DNA from: Sphingomonas flavescens
GTDB lineage: Bacteria > Pseudomonadota > Alphaproteobacteria > Sphingomonadales > Sphingomonadaceae
Assembly: GCF_030866745.1 (NCBI RefSeq)
Contig: NZ_CP133016.1
Span: 2,280,001-2,344,000 of the forward strand
Reading direction: 5' to 3'
Length of the DNA stretch: 64,000 nt
Positions within the stretch are counted from its first letter, which is position 1; each line of letters starts with the position of its first letter. Under the pieces are notes generated by a model, which saw nothing but the letters and a program-made list of their open reading frames with translations, did no database searches and was not told the origin of the DNA. This document shows, piece after piece, positions 16,513 to 24,894 of the stretch. A program made the translations under genes and the position numbers.

Positions 16513-17142
16513 GTGCTTAAAAATATCGTTTGTGCAGCTTTGCTGTCGGTCGCGACGCCGGCCTGGGCGTTAAATATCGTGGATACCGGACCTGGAACAG
16601 GGGAAGGTCCAAGTTGGACATTAGATACGTCACAGTCTTTAGCGGCTCAATTTTTCACATCCCAGGATTACACCGTCACGGACGAATATCTATGGATGGT
16701 CAGCCAGAATGCATTCGGATTATACCGCGCGAGTATCTATTCGGACAATGGAACCGACCGTCCAGCAGATTTGCTATACTCGTCTGACTTCGTTGTCGGT
16801 CCAGCCAATACTTCGAATTGGTATGGGGTGTCGGGGCAAACTTGGAACCTTTCGACGGGCACATATTGGGTCGTTTTTTCAGCTATCACTGGATACGGTT
16901 ATACGCCCTCGGGGTCACAAAGTCCGTTGGGCAACGAGGCTAGCTCGAACAACTTCGCCAATATTTGGAACCCCAACGATAGTCTTCAGCTGGGCGTGAT
17001 CGTGCAGGGAAAGTCTGGACTCACGGGTGCGTCCGGCGCCGTGCCAGAGCCGTCGTCTTGGATAATGATGCTCGTAGGCTTTGGCGCGCTCGGGATGGCG
17101 ATGCGTCGCACGCACGCCACGCATCTTCCACGACTAGCTTAG
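16513..17142 (+). CDS. PEPxxWA-CTERM sorting-domain secreted protein
   Basis: 209 residues with a signal peptide (about 1-19, ending AWA). The middle is Ser/Asn/Gly/Trp-rich. The C-terminal sorting tail is VPEPSSWIMMLVGFGALGM followed by MRR. The tail is the PEPxxWA-CTERM type recognised by exosortase-like systems, with Ile in place of the usual Ala after Trp. The start is a GTG with a GGAGGGG ribosome-binding site. Base composition is visibly more AT-rich than the flanking genes. Role unknown, probably surface or matrix. Confidence 0.85.
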   Translation: MLKNIVCAALLSVATPAWALNIVDTGPGTGEGPSWTLDTSQSLAAQFFTSQDYTVTDEYLWMVSQNAFGLYRASIYSDNGTDRPADLLYSSDFVVGPANTSNWYGVSGQTWNLSTGTYWVVFSAITGYGYTPSGSQSPLGNEASSNNFANIWNPNDSLQLGVIVQGKSGLTGASGAVPEPSSWIMMLVGFGALGMAMRRTHATHLPRLA

Positions 17143-17151
17143 GGGGTTTCG

Positions 17152-17790
17152 ATGCACACAGTGCAGCGGCTATTACGACTCATCGCAGTCATTACGGCAA
17201 TTTCCGTTACTGCATCTGCCTCGGCAGCAACGCTTGTGGTCAACAGTTCCGGGATTCTAACTGGAGCCACGGGCGTTAGCATCAATGGTCATCTGTATGA
17301 TGTGCAATTTCTGGAGGGAACCTGCACTACCTTGTATTCAGGGTGCGACGCCAACTCAGACTTCGACTTTTTCAGCAACTCGGCCGACGCAGCGGGTGCC
17401 GGTCAGGCGTTGCTTGATCAGGTTCTTATTGATGGTCCAGCAGGCAACTTCGACACAGATTTGAGCAAAACCTACGGCTGTACTGTACCGGGGCTTACAA
17501 GCGGCCTCTGCACCTTTCTGATTCCGACCGTCGCGGGTGCTGCAGGCTTTCCGACTACCGTATTGTACACGACCAATGGTGCATCGGACTTGGCTGATAA
17601 TCCGAGCATCGTGAGCAGCTATCCACCAACTTTAGACACGACGGGCACCTTCGCGGTCTACGCAAAATTCACCGCGTCCACTTCGTCTGTTCCCGAACCC
17701 GCCACTTGGGCAATGATGCTTTGTGGCTTCGGTGCTCTCGGCTTGACCTTCCGTCGCAGCCAGAAAATCTCTCTAATCCGCGTTGTATAA
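17152..17790 (+). CDS. PEPxxWA-CTERM sorting-domain secreted protein
   Basis: 212 residues. It has a signal peptide (about 1-25, ending ASA), a central region with two likely disulfide Cys pairs (GTCTTLYSGCD, YGCTVPGLTSGLCTF), and a canonical tail VPEPATWAMMLCGFGALGL before FRR. It begins 9 bp after the previous PEP-CTERM gene, so the two form an operon. A strong terminator follows at 17828. Confidence 0.88.
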   Translation: MHTVQRLLRLIAVITAISVTASASAATLVVNSSGILTGATGVSINGHLYDVQFLEGTCTTLYSGCDANSDFDFFSNSADAAGAGQALLDQVLIDGPAGNFDTDLSKTYGCTVPGLTSGLCTFLIPTVAGAAGFPTTVLYTTNGASDLADNPSIVSSYPPTLDTTGTFAVYAKFTASTSSVPEPATWAMMLCGFGALGLTFRRSQKISLIRVV

Positions 17791-17827
17791 AGACCAATCG
17801 GTAGCGATATAGACCTCCGCCTCCGAT

Positions 17828-17873
17828 CGGGCCCGCTTCTTTCAAAACCAACGGAAGCGGGCCATCTCTTTTG
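17828..17873 (+). terminator. Terminator after PEP-CTERM pair
   Basis: A perfect 10-bp stem (GGCCCGCTTC / GAAGCGGGCC, 17830-17863) with a 14-nt loop is followed by ATCTCTTTT. Confidence 0.8.
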
Positions 17874-17980
17874 ATGTGCCGGCGCGCTTTTAGGCGTTCT
17901 GGACTTCCTTCAGTCGACTGAGCCATGTCACTGCGACAGGGCTGGCGCTAACGAAAGCGAGTTCCTCTGGTGGTCGCATT

Positions 17981-18010
17981 ACGTCCGCTTTCCACCCAAA
18001 GCGGACGTTA
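17981..18010 (+). repeat. Hairpin repeat HR, copy 2 (CACCCAAA loop variant)
   Basis: Intact inverted ends (ACGTCCGC / GCGGACGT) around TTTCCACCCAAA. The compensating change on both arms keeps the stem paired. It overlaps the last bases of the lipoprotein gene at 18008. Confidence 0.8.
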
Positions 18011-18523
18011 GTGATGTGTGGCCTGCGACCTTTCAGATGCCTTCGCGGAGCTTCCGTCGCTCATCCATTTAATCGACCTAATTTGGTCCACGATCATGAG
18101 GTGGTCATAGCTACCAAGATGGCCGAAGTTGCCCGGCGCTACTGTTCGCCTGCCTATGAAGTCGATCTGATAGATGCCGTCGCGGTGCGCCTTTGGCTCT
18201 CTATCATTCGCGAATGTTAGCCAAGTGCCTCGACTTTCCATCCAGTTGCACGTCTTCGCCGGTTCAGGACAAAAGTTCGACCACTCCCATCCTGTCTGCC
18301 ACAGCCCAGTCCAACGCCGTGCAGAGGTCATCTCGAAGCAACCTGTATCGTCTGGCCGCCAGGCGCTCAGCCCCTCGTAGCGGATTGCATTCAAACATTG
18401 ATTTTTCATGCTGGGGTTGGCCGCTTTGAAAGCTTCGTAATCAGCATCGGAAAGGGCTGGCTTGCGATTTTCGCAGCTGCTGAAAGCAAGCCCTACGAGG
18501 CATACGACGAGCGGTAATCGCAT
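18008..18523 (-). CDS. Putative lipoprotein
   Basis: 171 residues starting at the ATG at 18523. A short signal (MRLPLVVCLVGLAFSSC) ends in a lipobox-like LAFSSC, so it is probably a lipoprotein. The mature part has four further Cys and Trp-rich segments (RRWTGLWQTGWEWSNFC, YQIDFIGR). No family recognised. An open frame reaching 18652 runs through a hairpin-repeat copy and is rejected as start. Confidence 0.65.
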   Translation of the reverse strand: MRLPLVVCLVGLAFSSCENRKPALSDADYEAFKAANPSMKNQCLNAIRYEGLSAWRPDDTGCFEMTSARRWTGLWQTGWEWSNFCPEPAKTCNWMESRGTWLTFANDREPKAHRDGIYQIDFIGRRTVAPGNFGHLGSYDHLMIVDQIRSIKWMSDGSSAKASERSQATHH

Positions 18524-18557
18524 CGAATGAAGCTGCGACAGATTGCGGCGCACCGCA

Positions 18558-18589
18558 ACGTCCGCTTTCCACCCATTGCGGACATTAGC
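18558..18589 (+). repeat. Hairpin repeat HR, copy 3
   Basis: Full copy with CCACCCATT loop. A truncated second half-copy (GTCTGCTTTCGACCCC) follows at about 18595-18611. Confidence 0.8.
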
Positions 18590-18663
18590 GACGCGTCTGC
18601 TTTCGACCCCTACCGGCCCGTTGGCTCGCGTTCGGCTAAACGAGCCAGACAAACAGCAAGGGA

Positions 18664-20328
18664 TTACTTGAGCTGCCCATAGACGGTGCGCCCGCCGAGT
18701 ACCGTCGCGCGCACCTTCAAGTCCCTAATTTTCTCGGCGGGGACCTTCAGAATGTCGTCCGAAAGCACGACGAAATCGGCGTACTTCCCCGGCTCGATGG
18801 AGCCTTTCAGTTTCTCCTCGAAGGTCGTGTACGAACCGTTGATGGTCACCGAGCGGATCGCGTCCTCGCGGCTGATGCCCTGGCTCGGCCCGAGGCGTCC
18901 GCCCCAGCCGGTGCCGCGGGTTACCTCGCCATAAATTTCCAGCAACGGCTCCGCATGGTAGGAAATCGGGCCGTCCGAGCCGCCGGCGAACATGATCCCG
19001 TTCCTGAGCCACTCGGCGTAGGGTTCGCTGCGGTCGGCGAGCGGGCGCTGCCACGCTTTGAGGATCAGGGCCCCGAGCTGGTAATTGTGCATGTATTGCG
19101 AGTTGATGATCAGGCCGAGCCGCTTCACGCGATCGTAATGCTGCGGACCGAGAAGGAACGCGTGATCGATCATCCACCGCCGCTTGCCGATCGGCGTTTG
19201 CGCGTTTGCGAACTCGAACGCGTCGAGGCCTTCATTGATTGCCGCATCGCCAACTGCGTGCGGTCGAAGCCGGTAGCCGTATTTGGCGACGAGCGCCGCG
19301 AATCGCCTGAATTGCTCGGTCGGCACTTTCTGCAACCCGCGGTAGCCCGGCTTGCCTGGATAGTCATGCTCGAGGAGCGCCGTGAGTTCGGCGCCGTCGA
19401 GGCCGGTCTCGCCTATCTCGTCGGCGCGGAACATGCCGTCGCCGTCGTTGCCGGGCTTCGGCAGTGCGCGTAGCTCGTTCTCGACCCTGTCCAGAGGCTC
19501 GGCAGAGTCAACATTGTAGGCGAAGTCTACCCGGACGGTGAGCAGTCCCTGCTGCCTGAGACGCCGATACATTGCAGCATCTTCCGCGCTACCGCTCGGA
19601 TCCCCGACACTGGTCAGACCATGACTGTTCACGAGCGCGAGCACGCGCTTCATCCCGGCTAGCTGCTGCGCATCGGTAGGCTTGGGGATGAACTTGCGGA
19701 CGAAGCGGCCGGCATTGTCCATCAACAGACCAGTAGGCTCGCCATGGGGGCCCTTGTAGATTTGCCCGCCCTGCGGATCAGGCGTGTCGCGGTTCACTCC
19801 AGCGAGCTTCAGGGCAACGCTGTTGGCGATCACATAATGAGGTCCGGGGACGGTGACCGGATTGTTTGGTGCAACGGCGTCGATATCGGCGCGCGTCGGG
19901 AGCCGGCCCTCGGCGAGCTGATATTCCCACCAGCCGCGCGTGCCCACGATTGGTTCACCGGGCTTGCACTGCCTGGCGCGGGCCGAGATCGCAGCCTGAA
20001 TGTCCTTGATCGAATGGACGTGGGTGAGGTCGACCTCAGTCTCGAGATCCTTGCCGGCGGCGAGATGGACGTGCGTATCGTTGAATCCGGGCAGCACGGT
20101 CTGGCCGTGGAGATCGAAGACGCGAGTGTTTGGTCCCCGCGTCTTCAGCACCTCGGCATCGGTGCCGACGGCGATGAAACGGCCACCCTGGATTGCGGCC
20201 GCATGCGCGATCGAGAAACGGGGGTCGACGGTGACTATGTGCGCGTCGCGGATGATGAGATCGGCCGGCGCAGCGAGGGCGGTCGTCGAAGTCAGTGCTG
20301 CAATGGCTAACGTAAGTGAACGCAACAT
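18664..20328 (-). CDS. Exported YtcJ-like amidohydrolase
   Basis: 554-residue metal-dependent hydrolase of the YtcJ/amidohydrolase_3 group. A signal peptide (about 1-19) is followed by the short N-terminal beta-sandwich and LPGFNDTHVHLAAG, whose HxH binds metal. Later come RPHAVGD (metal His), IDHAFLL, and the catalytic-Asp region AGGSDGPIS. The C-terminal IEPGKYADFVVLSDD closes the small domain. It follows the TonB receptor by 15 bp in the same direction, so the receptor probably imports its substrate. Substrate unknown; an amide, ester or carbamate is expected. Confidence 0.88.
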   Translation of the reverse strand: MLRSLTLAIAALTSTTALAAPADLIIRDAHIVTVDPRFSIAHAAAIQGGRFIAVGTDAEVLKTRGPNTRVFDLHGQTVLPGFNDTHVHLAAGKDLETEVDLTHVHSIKDIQAAISARARQCKPGEPIVGTRGWWEYQLAEGRLPTRADIDAVAPNNPVTVPGPHYVIANSVALKLAGVNRDTPDPQGGQIYKGPHGEPTGLLMDNAGRFVRKFIPKPTDAQQLAGMKRVLALVNSHGLTSVGDPSGSAEDAAMYRRLRQQGLLTVRVDFAYNVDSAEPLDRVENELRALPKPGNDGDGMFRADEIGETGLDGAELTALLEHDYPGKPGYRGLQKVPTEQFRRFAALVAKYGYRLRPHAVGDAAINEGLDAFEFANAQTPIGKRRWMIDHAFLLGPQHYDRVKRLGLIINSQYMHNYQLGALILKAWQRPLADRSEPYAEWLRNGIMFAGGSDGPISYHAEPLLEIYGEVTRGTGWGGRLGPSQGISREDAIRSVTINGSYTTFEEKLKGSIEPGKYADFVVLSDDILKVPAEKIRDLKVRATVLGGRTVYGQLK

Positions 20329-20343
20329 GGGTCTTGTCCTTGG

Positions 20344-23094
20344 CTAGAGGGTGAAGCGGGCGCCGAAGCGGAAGAAGCGACCAACGACATCGTAGAACTG
20401 GCCGTTGGTGCTGCTCTCGTTGATTCCACCGGCGGCACCGGACGGGATCATCGGCGGATCCTTGTCGAGGACATTGTTGATCGATCCGAAGAGCTCGACT
20501 GAGCGGCTCCGGGAAAGCGCCAAGCGATAGCTCGCCGACGGGTTGAGGTAGAGGAAGGCCGGCACGCTGTTGCGATTGATCGAATTGGCGCCGCTGCCCT
20601 CGTGCAGAATGGTGCTGAACACGTCGGGGCCGACGAATCGCGCCTGAAGGCCGATGTGGGCCGGACCGCGGTCGAAATCGAGGAATGCGTCAGCGGTCCA
20701 TTTGGGCACGCCACCAGTGCGGTTGAAGTTGCTCACCTGGCCGAGCCGGTCCTGGACTCCGGCAGGCGTGGTCGAGGTCAGCCGAAGCACACGCGTCGCG
20801 AGCAGTTTTGCAGAGAGCCTGCCACCCAGGAATTGGGGTTGGGAATAGTTCAGCTCAAAGTCCACGCCGCGCGTCGCCGCTTGCGCGAGGTTCAACCTCG
20901 TATTGGTGATGAAGGCGATGCTTCCGTCCGGATTAAAGGTGATCGACTGGCAGTAGAGCGCGTTGCCGGCGAAGCAGCCCTGCGCCAGCGTCGGGGCGCC
21001 GAGCGTCGCGATCGCGTCCTTGATCTTGATATCGTAGTAATCGATCGAGGCGGTGAGGCGCGGCACGAACGAGGGCTGGAAGCTTGCTCCCGCCGTCAGC
21101 GTGTCCGCTTTCTCCGGCTCCAGGTTTGGGTTGCCCGCGCTGATCTCACGGATCTGCACCGAGCGGCCGAGTACCGGGTCGAACACGTTGGTGTTCGAGC
21201 TTCCGCCATTCTCGAACAGTTCGCTGATATTCGGCGCGCGAATGTCCCGGGATCGCGTCGCCCGGAAGCGCAGGCCCGCGAGCGGCTCGTACGTAGCGCC
21301 AGCTTTCCAGGTGTAGACGGTTCCGCTCAGCGAATAATGGGTCCTGCGGACGGCACCATTAAGGTCGAGGCCCCTCGCGATCGGCGCTTGTGCCTCGGCG
21401 TAGGTCTCGAACACCTTGATCGTTCCGACCTCCGGAAGCTGGTTGCCGAGAATCCAGCCGCCGACCGAGCCGTTGGCGTTGACGCGCTGCGAGATGGGAT
21501 CGGAGGTGCCCAGCGCATGGTCGCGGCGGGCTTCAGCACCGATCGCCAGAGCGACCGGTCCGGCCCAGGTCGAGAAGGGCGTGCCACGAAGGTTGGCGGC
21601 GGCAACGGATTGAGTAGTAACGAGGCGGAAGTGGGCCGTGCCATTGACGTAGGGATTCACGGCAAGCGAACCGTCCGCGAATACGTTGACCGCGATGCAG
21701 CCGGGGGCGCGCGAGCGGCAGACGATCTGCCCCGTCGTCTGATCGACGACCGCGTCCACCGCATTCAGATACTCGAGCTGCTTTCGGTTGTTCGGCCCGA
21801 AATCGAGGTCGTAGATATTCTTACCGTATTGGACCGAGGCGTCGGCCGTCCAGGCCCCGAAATGGCCGGTCAGACCCGCGACCGCCTCATAGGTGGCGTC
21901 ATCGCGATCGAGCCTGATCTTGCCAATGTCATTGCTGACGCGTCCGATGGTGATCGTCTGGAGATTGTTGGCGATCATCAGGTCGCGCACTGCGGCGGGC
22001 AGGAATGCGTTGTCGCGGCGGATCACCAGGTTGCCGCGGTCGCGCGGCTCCTGGCTTGCTCCCCCCGTATCCGAGAAGCCGCCGGAGAATTCCGTGAATA
22101 GCCGGACGTCGGGAGTAAGGTCGAACTTGGCGCTGGCCAGCGCATTCACTGACTCGATCGGAGTACCGAGAAGCGCGAGGAGGTTCTCGTTCTGGTCGAC
22201 CCCATGGCCCCCGATCATCGTGGAGCCGAAGACCTGGCCGAAGCTGTAATTGTAGGTAGTTCCGAAGGGGCCGAAGGCGATCCCGCGAAGCGGTCCGCTG
22301 ACGATCAGGCCGCCCGGCGTCGTGATCGCCGAATGGACGTTGGGTGAGATGATGAAATTCGGGAGTCCGTTGGCGGGGAAGGCGGGGTTGGTGATCAGCC
22401 CCACGTCGCGCAAACCCCAGCTGCGGGTCAGCTGCGTGCCGATGCCGCCGATCTTCACATAATCGAAACCGGCCATGACGCGACCGTGCCCTCCTGCGAA
22501 GCTCGTTCCTGCGGCGAGCGAGAGACGATGCTCCTCGCCGTCACCGCGCTCCGAAATGCCGCCCTGCACCGTGCCGCGGATGCCAGTGAGCTTTTTCTTG
22601 AGCACGATATTTACGACGCCGGACACGGCATCGGAGCCATAAGCCGCCGAGGCTCCGCCGGTCACGACCTCCACCCGGTCGACGAGCAGGGTCGGAACCA
22701 CCTTCACGTCGACGGAGCCGGTAGCTGCGGTCGGAACGTGGCGGCGCCCGTTGATCAGAACGAGCGTCCGGGTTGAGCCGAGGCCGCGAAGGTCGGGATT
22801 GATCTGGCCGCCGCCGCGCGAGTTGACGCCGGCGGTGTTGGGCGAATCCATCGGGCCGAAGCTCGGGATTTGCTGAAGGACTTCGCCCATTGTCGCCGGA
22901 GAGCGATCTTCGATCGCCTGACTGCCAAGCACTGTGAGAGGGGTCGGCGCCTTAAAACCCGCGGGGAGTCGCGAGCCTGTGACCACGATCTGCTCTGCGG
23001 GCTGCCCGGGCTGGGCTGCGCGAAGAGCCGAGCTCAGCAGCATGACTGATGCGGCGGACAGGCGGTAACCCGCGCGAAACGGAACAGGATTCAT
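20344..23094 (-). CDS. TonB-dependent outer-membrane receptor
   Basis: 916 residues. It has a signal sequence (about 1-27), then EQIVVTGSRLP, which opens the plug, and the plug motifs LRGLGSTRTLVLINGRR and VEVVTGGASAAYGSDAVSGVVNIVLKK. A long barrel follows with GLRFRATRSRDIRAPNISELFE and NPNLEPEKADTLTAGASF, ending in the terminal FGARFTL strand. This is the no-N-terminal-signalling-domain type. Just upstream are a Trp-rich 36-codon leader ORF and a perfect terminator, suggesting attenuation. It forms an operon with the amidohydrolase. Confidence 0.93.
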   Translation of the reverse strand: MNPVPFRAGYRLSAASVMLLSSALRAAQPGQPAEQIVVTGSRLPAGFKAPTPLTVLGSQAIEDRSPATMGEVLQQIPSFGPMDSPNTAGVNSRGGGQINPDLRGLGSTRTLVLINGRRHVPTAATGSVDVKVVPTLLVDRVEVVTGGASAAYGSDAVSGVVNIVLKKKLTGIRGTVQGGISERGDGEEHRLSLAAGTSFAGGHGRVMAGFDYVKIGGIGTQLTRSWGLRDVGLITNPAFPANGLPNFIISPNVHSAITTPGGLIVSGPLRGIAFGPFGTTYNYSFGQVFGSTMIGGHGVDQNENLLALLGTPIESVNALASAKFDLTPDVRLFTEFSGGFSDTGGASQEPRDRGNLVIRRDNAFLPAAVRDLMIANNLQTITIGRVSNDIGKIRLDRDDATYEAVAGLTGHFGAWTADASVQYGKNIYDLDFGPNNRKQLEYLNAVDAVVDQTTGQIVCRSRAPGCIAVNVFADGSLAVNPYVNGTAHFRLVTTQSVAAANLRGTPFSTWAGPVALAIGAEARRDHALGTSDPISQRVNANGSVGGWILGNQLPEVGTIKVFETYAEAQAPIARGLDLNGAVRRTHYSLSGTVYTWKAGATYEPLAGLRFRATRSRDIRAPNISELFENGGSSNTNVFDPVLGRSVQIREISAGNPNLEPEKADTLTAGASFQPSFVPRLTASIDYYDIKIKDAIATLGAPTLAQGCFAGNALYCQSITFNPDGSIAFITNTRLNLAQAATRGVDFELNYSQPQFLGGRLSAKLLATRVLRLTSTTPAGVQDRLGQVSNFNRTGGVPKWTADAFLDFDRGPAHIGLQARFVGPDVFSTILHEGSGANSINRNSVPAFLYLNPSASYRLALSRSRSVELFGSINNVLDKDPPMIPSGAAGGINESSTNGQFYDVVGRFFRFGARFTL

Positions 23095-23117
23095 GACAGA
23101 CCTTCAGGAAAGCGAGG

Positions 23118-23146
23118 CAATAAAAAGGCCCGCCGGTGGGCGGGCC
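23118..23146 (-). terminator. Perfect terminator between Trp-rich leader and TonB receptor
   Basis: On the minus strand GGCCCGCC, loop CACC, GGCGGGCC, then TTTTTATT. The 8-bp GC stem plus U run is a textbook intrinsic terminator. It lies 23 bp after the leader stop and about 24 bp before the receptor ATG, so it must be read through for receptor expression. Confidence 0.88.
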
Positions 23147-23169
23147 AATCGCGTCTGGGGTGAGGGGGG

Positions 23170-23280
23170 TTAGCCCTTACGCCATCGCCATTCGCGCGCG
23201 CCCGTCAGTTCCGTGTGCCAACGCCACCAGCGCGCTGCAAGCGCTGGTGCCTGAGCCGGAACGGTTGAGGGGTTCGTCAT
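23170..23280 (-). CDS. Trp-rich leader peptide (candidate attenuator)
   Basis: 36-codon ORF (ATG 23280, TAA ending at 23170) with five Trp codons: RWWRWH at 17-22 and EWRWR at 30-34. Trp is normally the rarest residue. It is followed by an intrinsic terminator and then the receptor gene, the layout of a trp-type attenuator. A promoter-like TTGACG, 17 bp, TTAGCC places transcription start within a few bases of the ATG. A nearly leaderless mRNA would resemble the leaderless trpL transcripts of rhizobia. Not a trp biosynthesis operon. Translation and regulation are inferred. Confidence 0.65.
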   Translation of the reverse strand: MTNPSTVPAQAPALAARWWRWHTELTGAREWRWRKG

Positions 23281-23289
23281 GATGCCTAC

Positions 23290-23318
23290 GGCTAATCCAG
23301 GCGCGCGACGCGCGTCAA
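23290..23318 (-). promoter_or_regulatory. Putative promoter of the leader/TonB-receptor operon
   Basis: TTGACG at 23318-23313 and TTAGCC at 23295-23290, 17 bp apart. The -35 is good, the -10 weak. It is the only plausible pair I see just before the leader ATG. Confidence 0.4.
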
Positions 23319-23363
23319 GGCGGCTGTTTACGAAGGAGGGCAACCGATCCACCCAGTGGCTGG

Positions 23364-23391
23364 TGTCCGCTTTCCACCCAAATCGGACACT
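23364..23391 (+). repeat. Hairpin repeat HR, copy 4
   Basis: TGTCCGC, TTTCCACCCAAAT, CGGACA. The right arm has lost one base relative to the consensus. It lies upstream of the Trp-rich leader. Confidence 0.7.
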
Positions 23392-23488
23392 ACGATACCT
23401 CTTCCGCGCTAACGATGACAATCACTAGAAGAACGCTCGTCGACCTGAGCTTGCTGGGTTGAAGAGGAGGAAGAGAGCGTAAGGAGGC

Positions 23489-23523
23489 AAGGAAAGGTCC
23501 GGTAGGTTGCCCACTACCGAACC
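23489..23523 (-). terminator. Probable terminator for the 88-codon hypothetical gene
   Basis: Minus-strand GGTTCGGTAG / CTACCGGACC pairs along 10 positions (one G-U) with an 8-nt loop and is followed by TTTCCTT. It is about 110 bp past the stop of the gene at 23633. Confidence 0.5.
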
Positions 23524-23632
23524 CGACCTCCCGAGGAATGCGCACTCGGATAGGTCGCCTGTAGAGCCGTGTTATGACAATCGCCTTGACGCAGCATTAA
23601 ACTTGGCGTGGCGGTGAGACCGTCGCAGAAGC

Positions 23633-23866
23633 TCAGTCTGAATCAGCGTTCCAGAAGTCGAAGCTGTGCCACGGTGCTTGAGCACCGCTATCCGTGTCAG
23701 TGAGGGAGATGTGGAGGTACCCTTGATCGTTCAGCTGTGATGCGATCGAGAGAGCGCGTTGAAGCGGCATCGGCTCCGAAAAACGAACTGGTCCGTCATT
23801 GCTCCAGCCTTGGACGGTATAGAGCCCAGCGGCACTGCACAGTTCGGGAAAATTGCTCGAAGTCAT
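23633..23866 (-). CDS. Hypothetical protein, 77 aa
   Basis: Small soluble protein. I use the ATG at 23866 (MTSSNF). It has an internally plausible alpha/beta pattern, with LYTVQGWSNDGPVRF strands, a helix around PLQRALSIASQLND, then GYLHISLTDTD and a Trp-rich end. No family recognised. It stands alone between a likely terminator and a gene-free stretch (23900-24123) in which I see nothing. Confidence 0.5.
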   Translation of the reverse strand: MTSSNFPELCSAAGLYTVQGWSNDGPVRFSEPMPLQRALSIASQLNDQGYLHISLTDTDSGAQAPWHSFDFWNADSD

Positions 23867-24123
23867 CGGTCTCGATCTTCTTGTGGTACGGCTATTCAAA
23901 CATCAACGGATGAGCACTCAGTGGGCTGCTCAAAGGACAGTTCGTTGCGACGGGTGTGAGTGCGCGAGCAAGGTCAACTAATGACGGTGAACGACTTCCG
24001 TACGGCTTGGGACCCACCGCGCTTGCGTCTGTAAGGTGCTGGAGGCCATTGTTACGTTCAATTGAGCTTGGACCGCTATAATCATAGGCCAAGGCTTTCA
24101 GGAGCTCAGCGCAGATTCTAGAA

Positions 24124-24894
24124 TTAGAAGCTGATCCATTTCCGCAGCGCTTCGGCTTCCTTCAGCCGCGCGACGCTGATTGGATCATCAGCAAGCTCCG
24201 TATCGCCGGGATGGCAGATCACAAGGTGAAACTGACCCCGCGCAGTAAAGAAGCGTGGGAGAAGCAATTGGAACGGTGAGCGGAAGTCGTAAAAGCCAGC
24301 GAAGCTATCATTGCATCGCAATCCGGCACGTCGCGCCGCCCTTGCAAAGCCGGCCGCCTGAAGAGCGTTGACTAAGCTCTTCACGCGGAACGGCCGGCGG
24401 AGGATTCGCCATAATTTGTCCTCGCATGTGCGCAACCATGCGCGAGGTGCCCGACGAGAGGTCGCCTCGATCACGACCCTGCGAATTCCGGGTAGAAAAT
24501 GCACATGCTGATGTCCGTCAACGAAATCCGGCGGTCGGCCCATCACTTCCTCGAAGCGTTCGAACTGTGCATTGACCTCGCTACCGATGGCGCCGATCGG
24601 CAGTCGTCTGAGGAATGCCATACCCCCCAGCCGGCCCGCGCTTGGAAGTTGATCGCCTTCAACAAGCTCGGGAGTATCCACGCACGGCGCTTCATCAGTC
24701 AGGACAAGGTGCAGCCCGATTTCAACATCACCCGGGAGATCCTTGAGCAATGCCGCATCGGCAGGCCAGCGGCGTGAAGCTGCCATACAACTGATCGCAT
24801 TCAGCTTACCTGATTGGGCAAGCTCCACAATTGTTCGACTGATACCTGCCGACATCGCGAAGTCGTCGGCGCACATGATCGCGCGAGCGCCCAC
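24124..24894 (-). CDS. ChbG/YdjC-family carbohydrate deacetylase
   Basis: 256-residue YdjC-fold deacetylase, a family acting on N-acetylated sugars including chito-oligosaccharides and hopanoid glycans (HpnK). Metal and catalytic motifs are present: MCADDFAMS near residue 8, EIGLHLVLTDE, and DGHQHVHFLPG. The GTG start shares a base with the TAG of the upstream glycosyltransferase (TAGTG), so the two are coupled. The pair likely builds or trims a surface glycan or glycolipid. Confidence 0.88.
   Translation of the reverse strand: MGARAIMCADDFAMSAGISRTIVELAQSGKLNAISCMAASRRWPADAALLKDLPGDVEIGLHLVLTDEAPCVDTPELVEGDQLPSAGRLGGMAFLRRLPIGAIGSEVNAQFERFEEVMGRPPDFVDGHQHVHFLPGIRRVVIEATSRRAPRAWLRTCEDKLWRILRRPFRVKSLVNALQAAGFARAARRAGLRCNDSFAGFYDFRSPFQLLLPRFFTARGQFHLVICHPGDTELADDPISVARLKEAEALRKWISF

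Noticed and set aside
20602..22101. 499-codon plus-strand frame
   Set aside because: Antisense to the TonB receptor, whose motifs and length are unambiguous; Arg-rich shadow.
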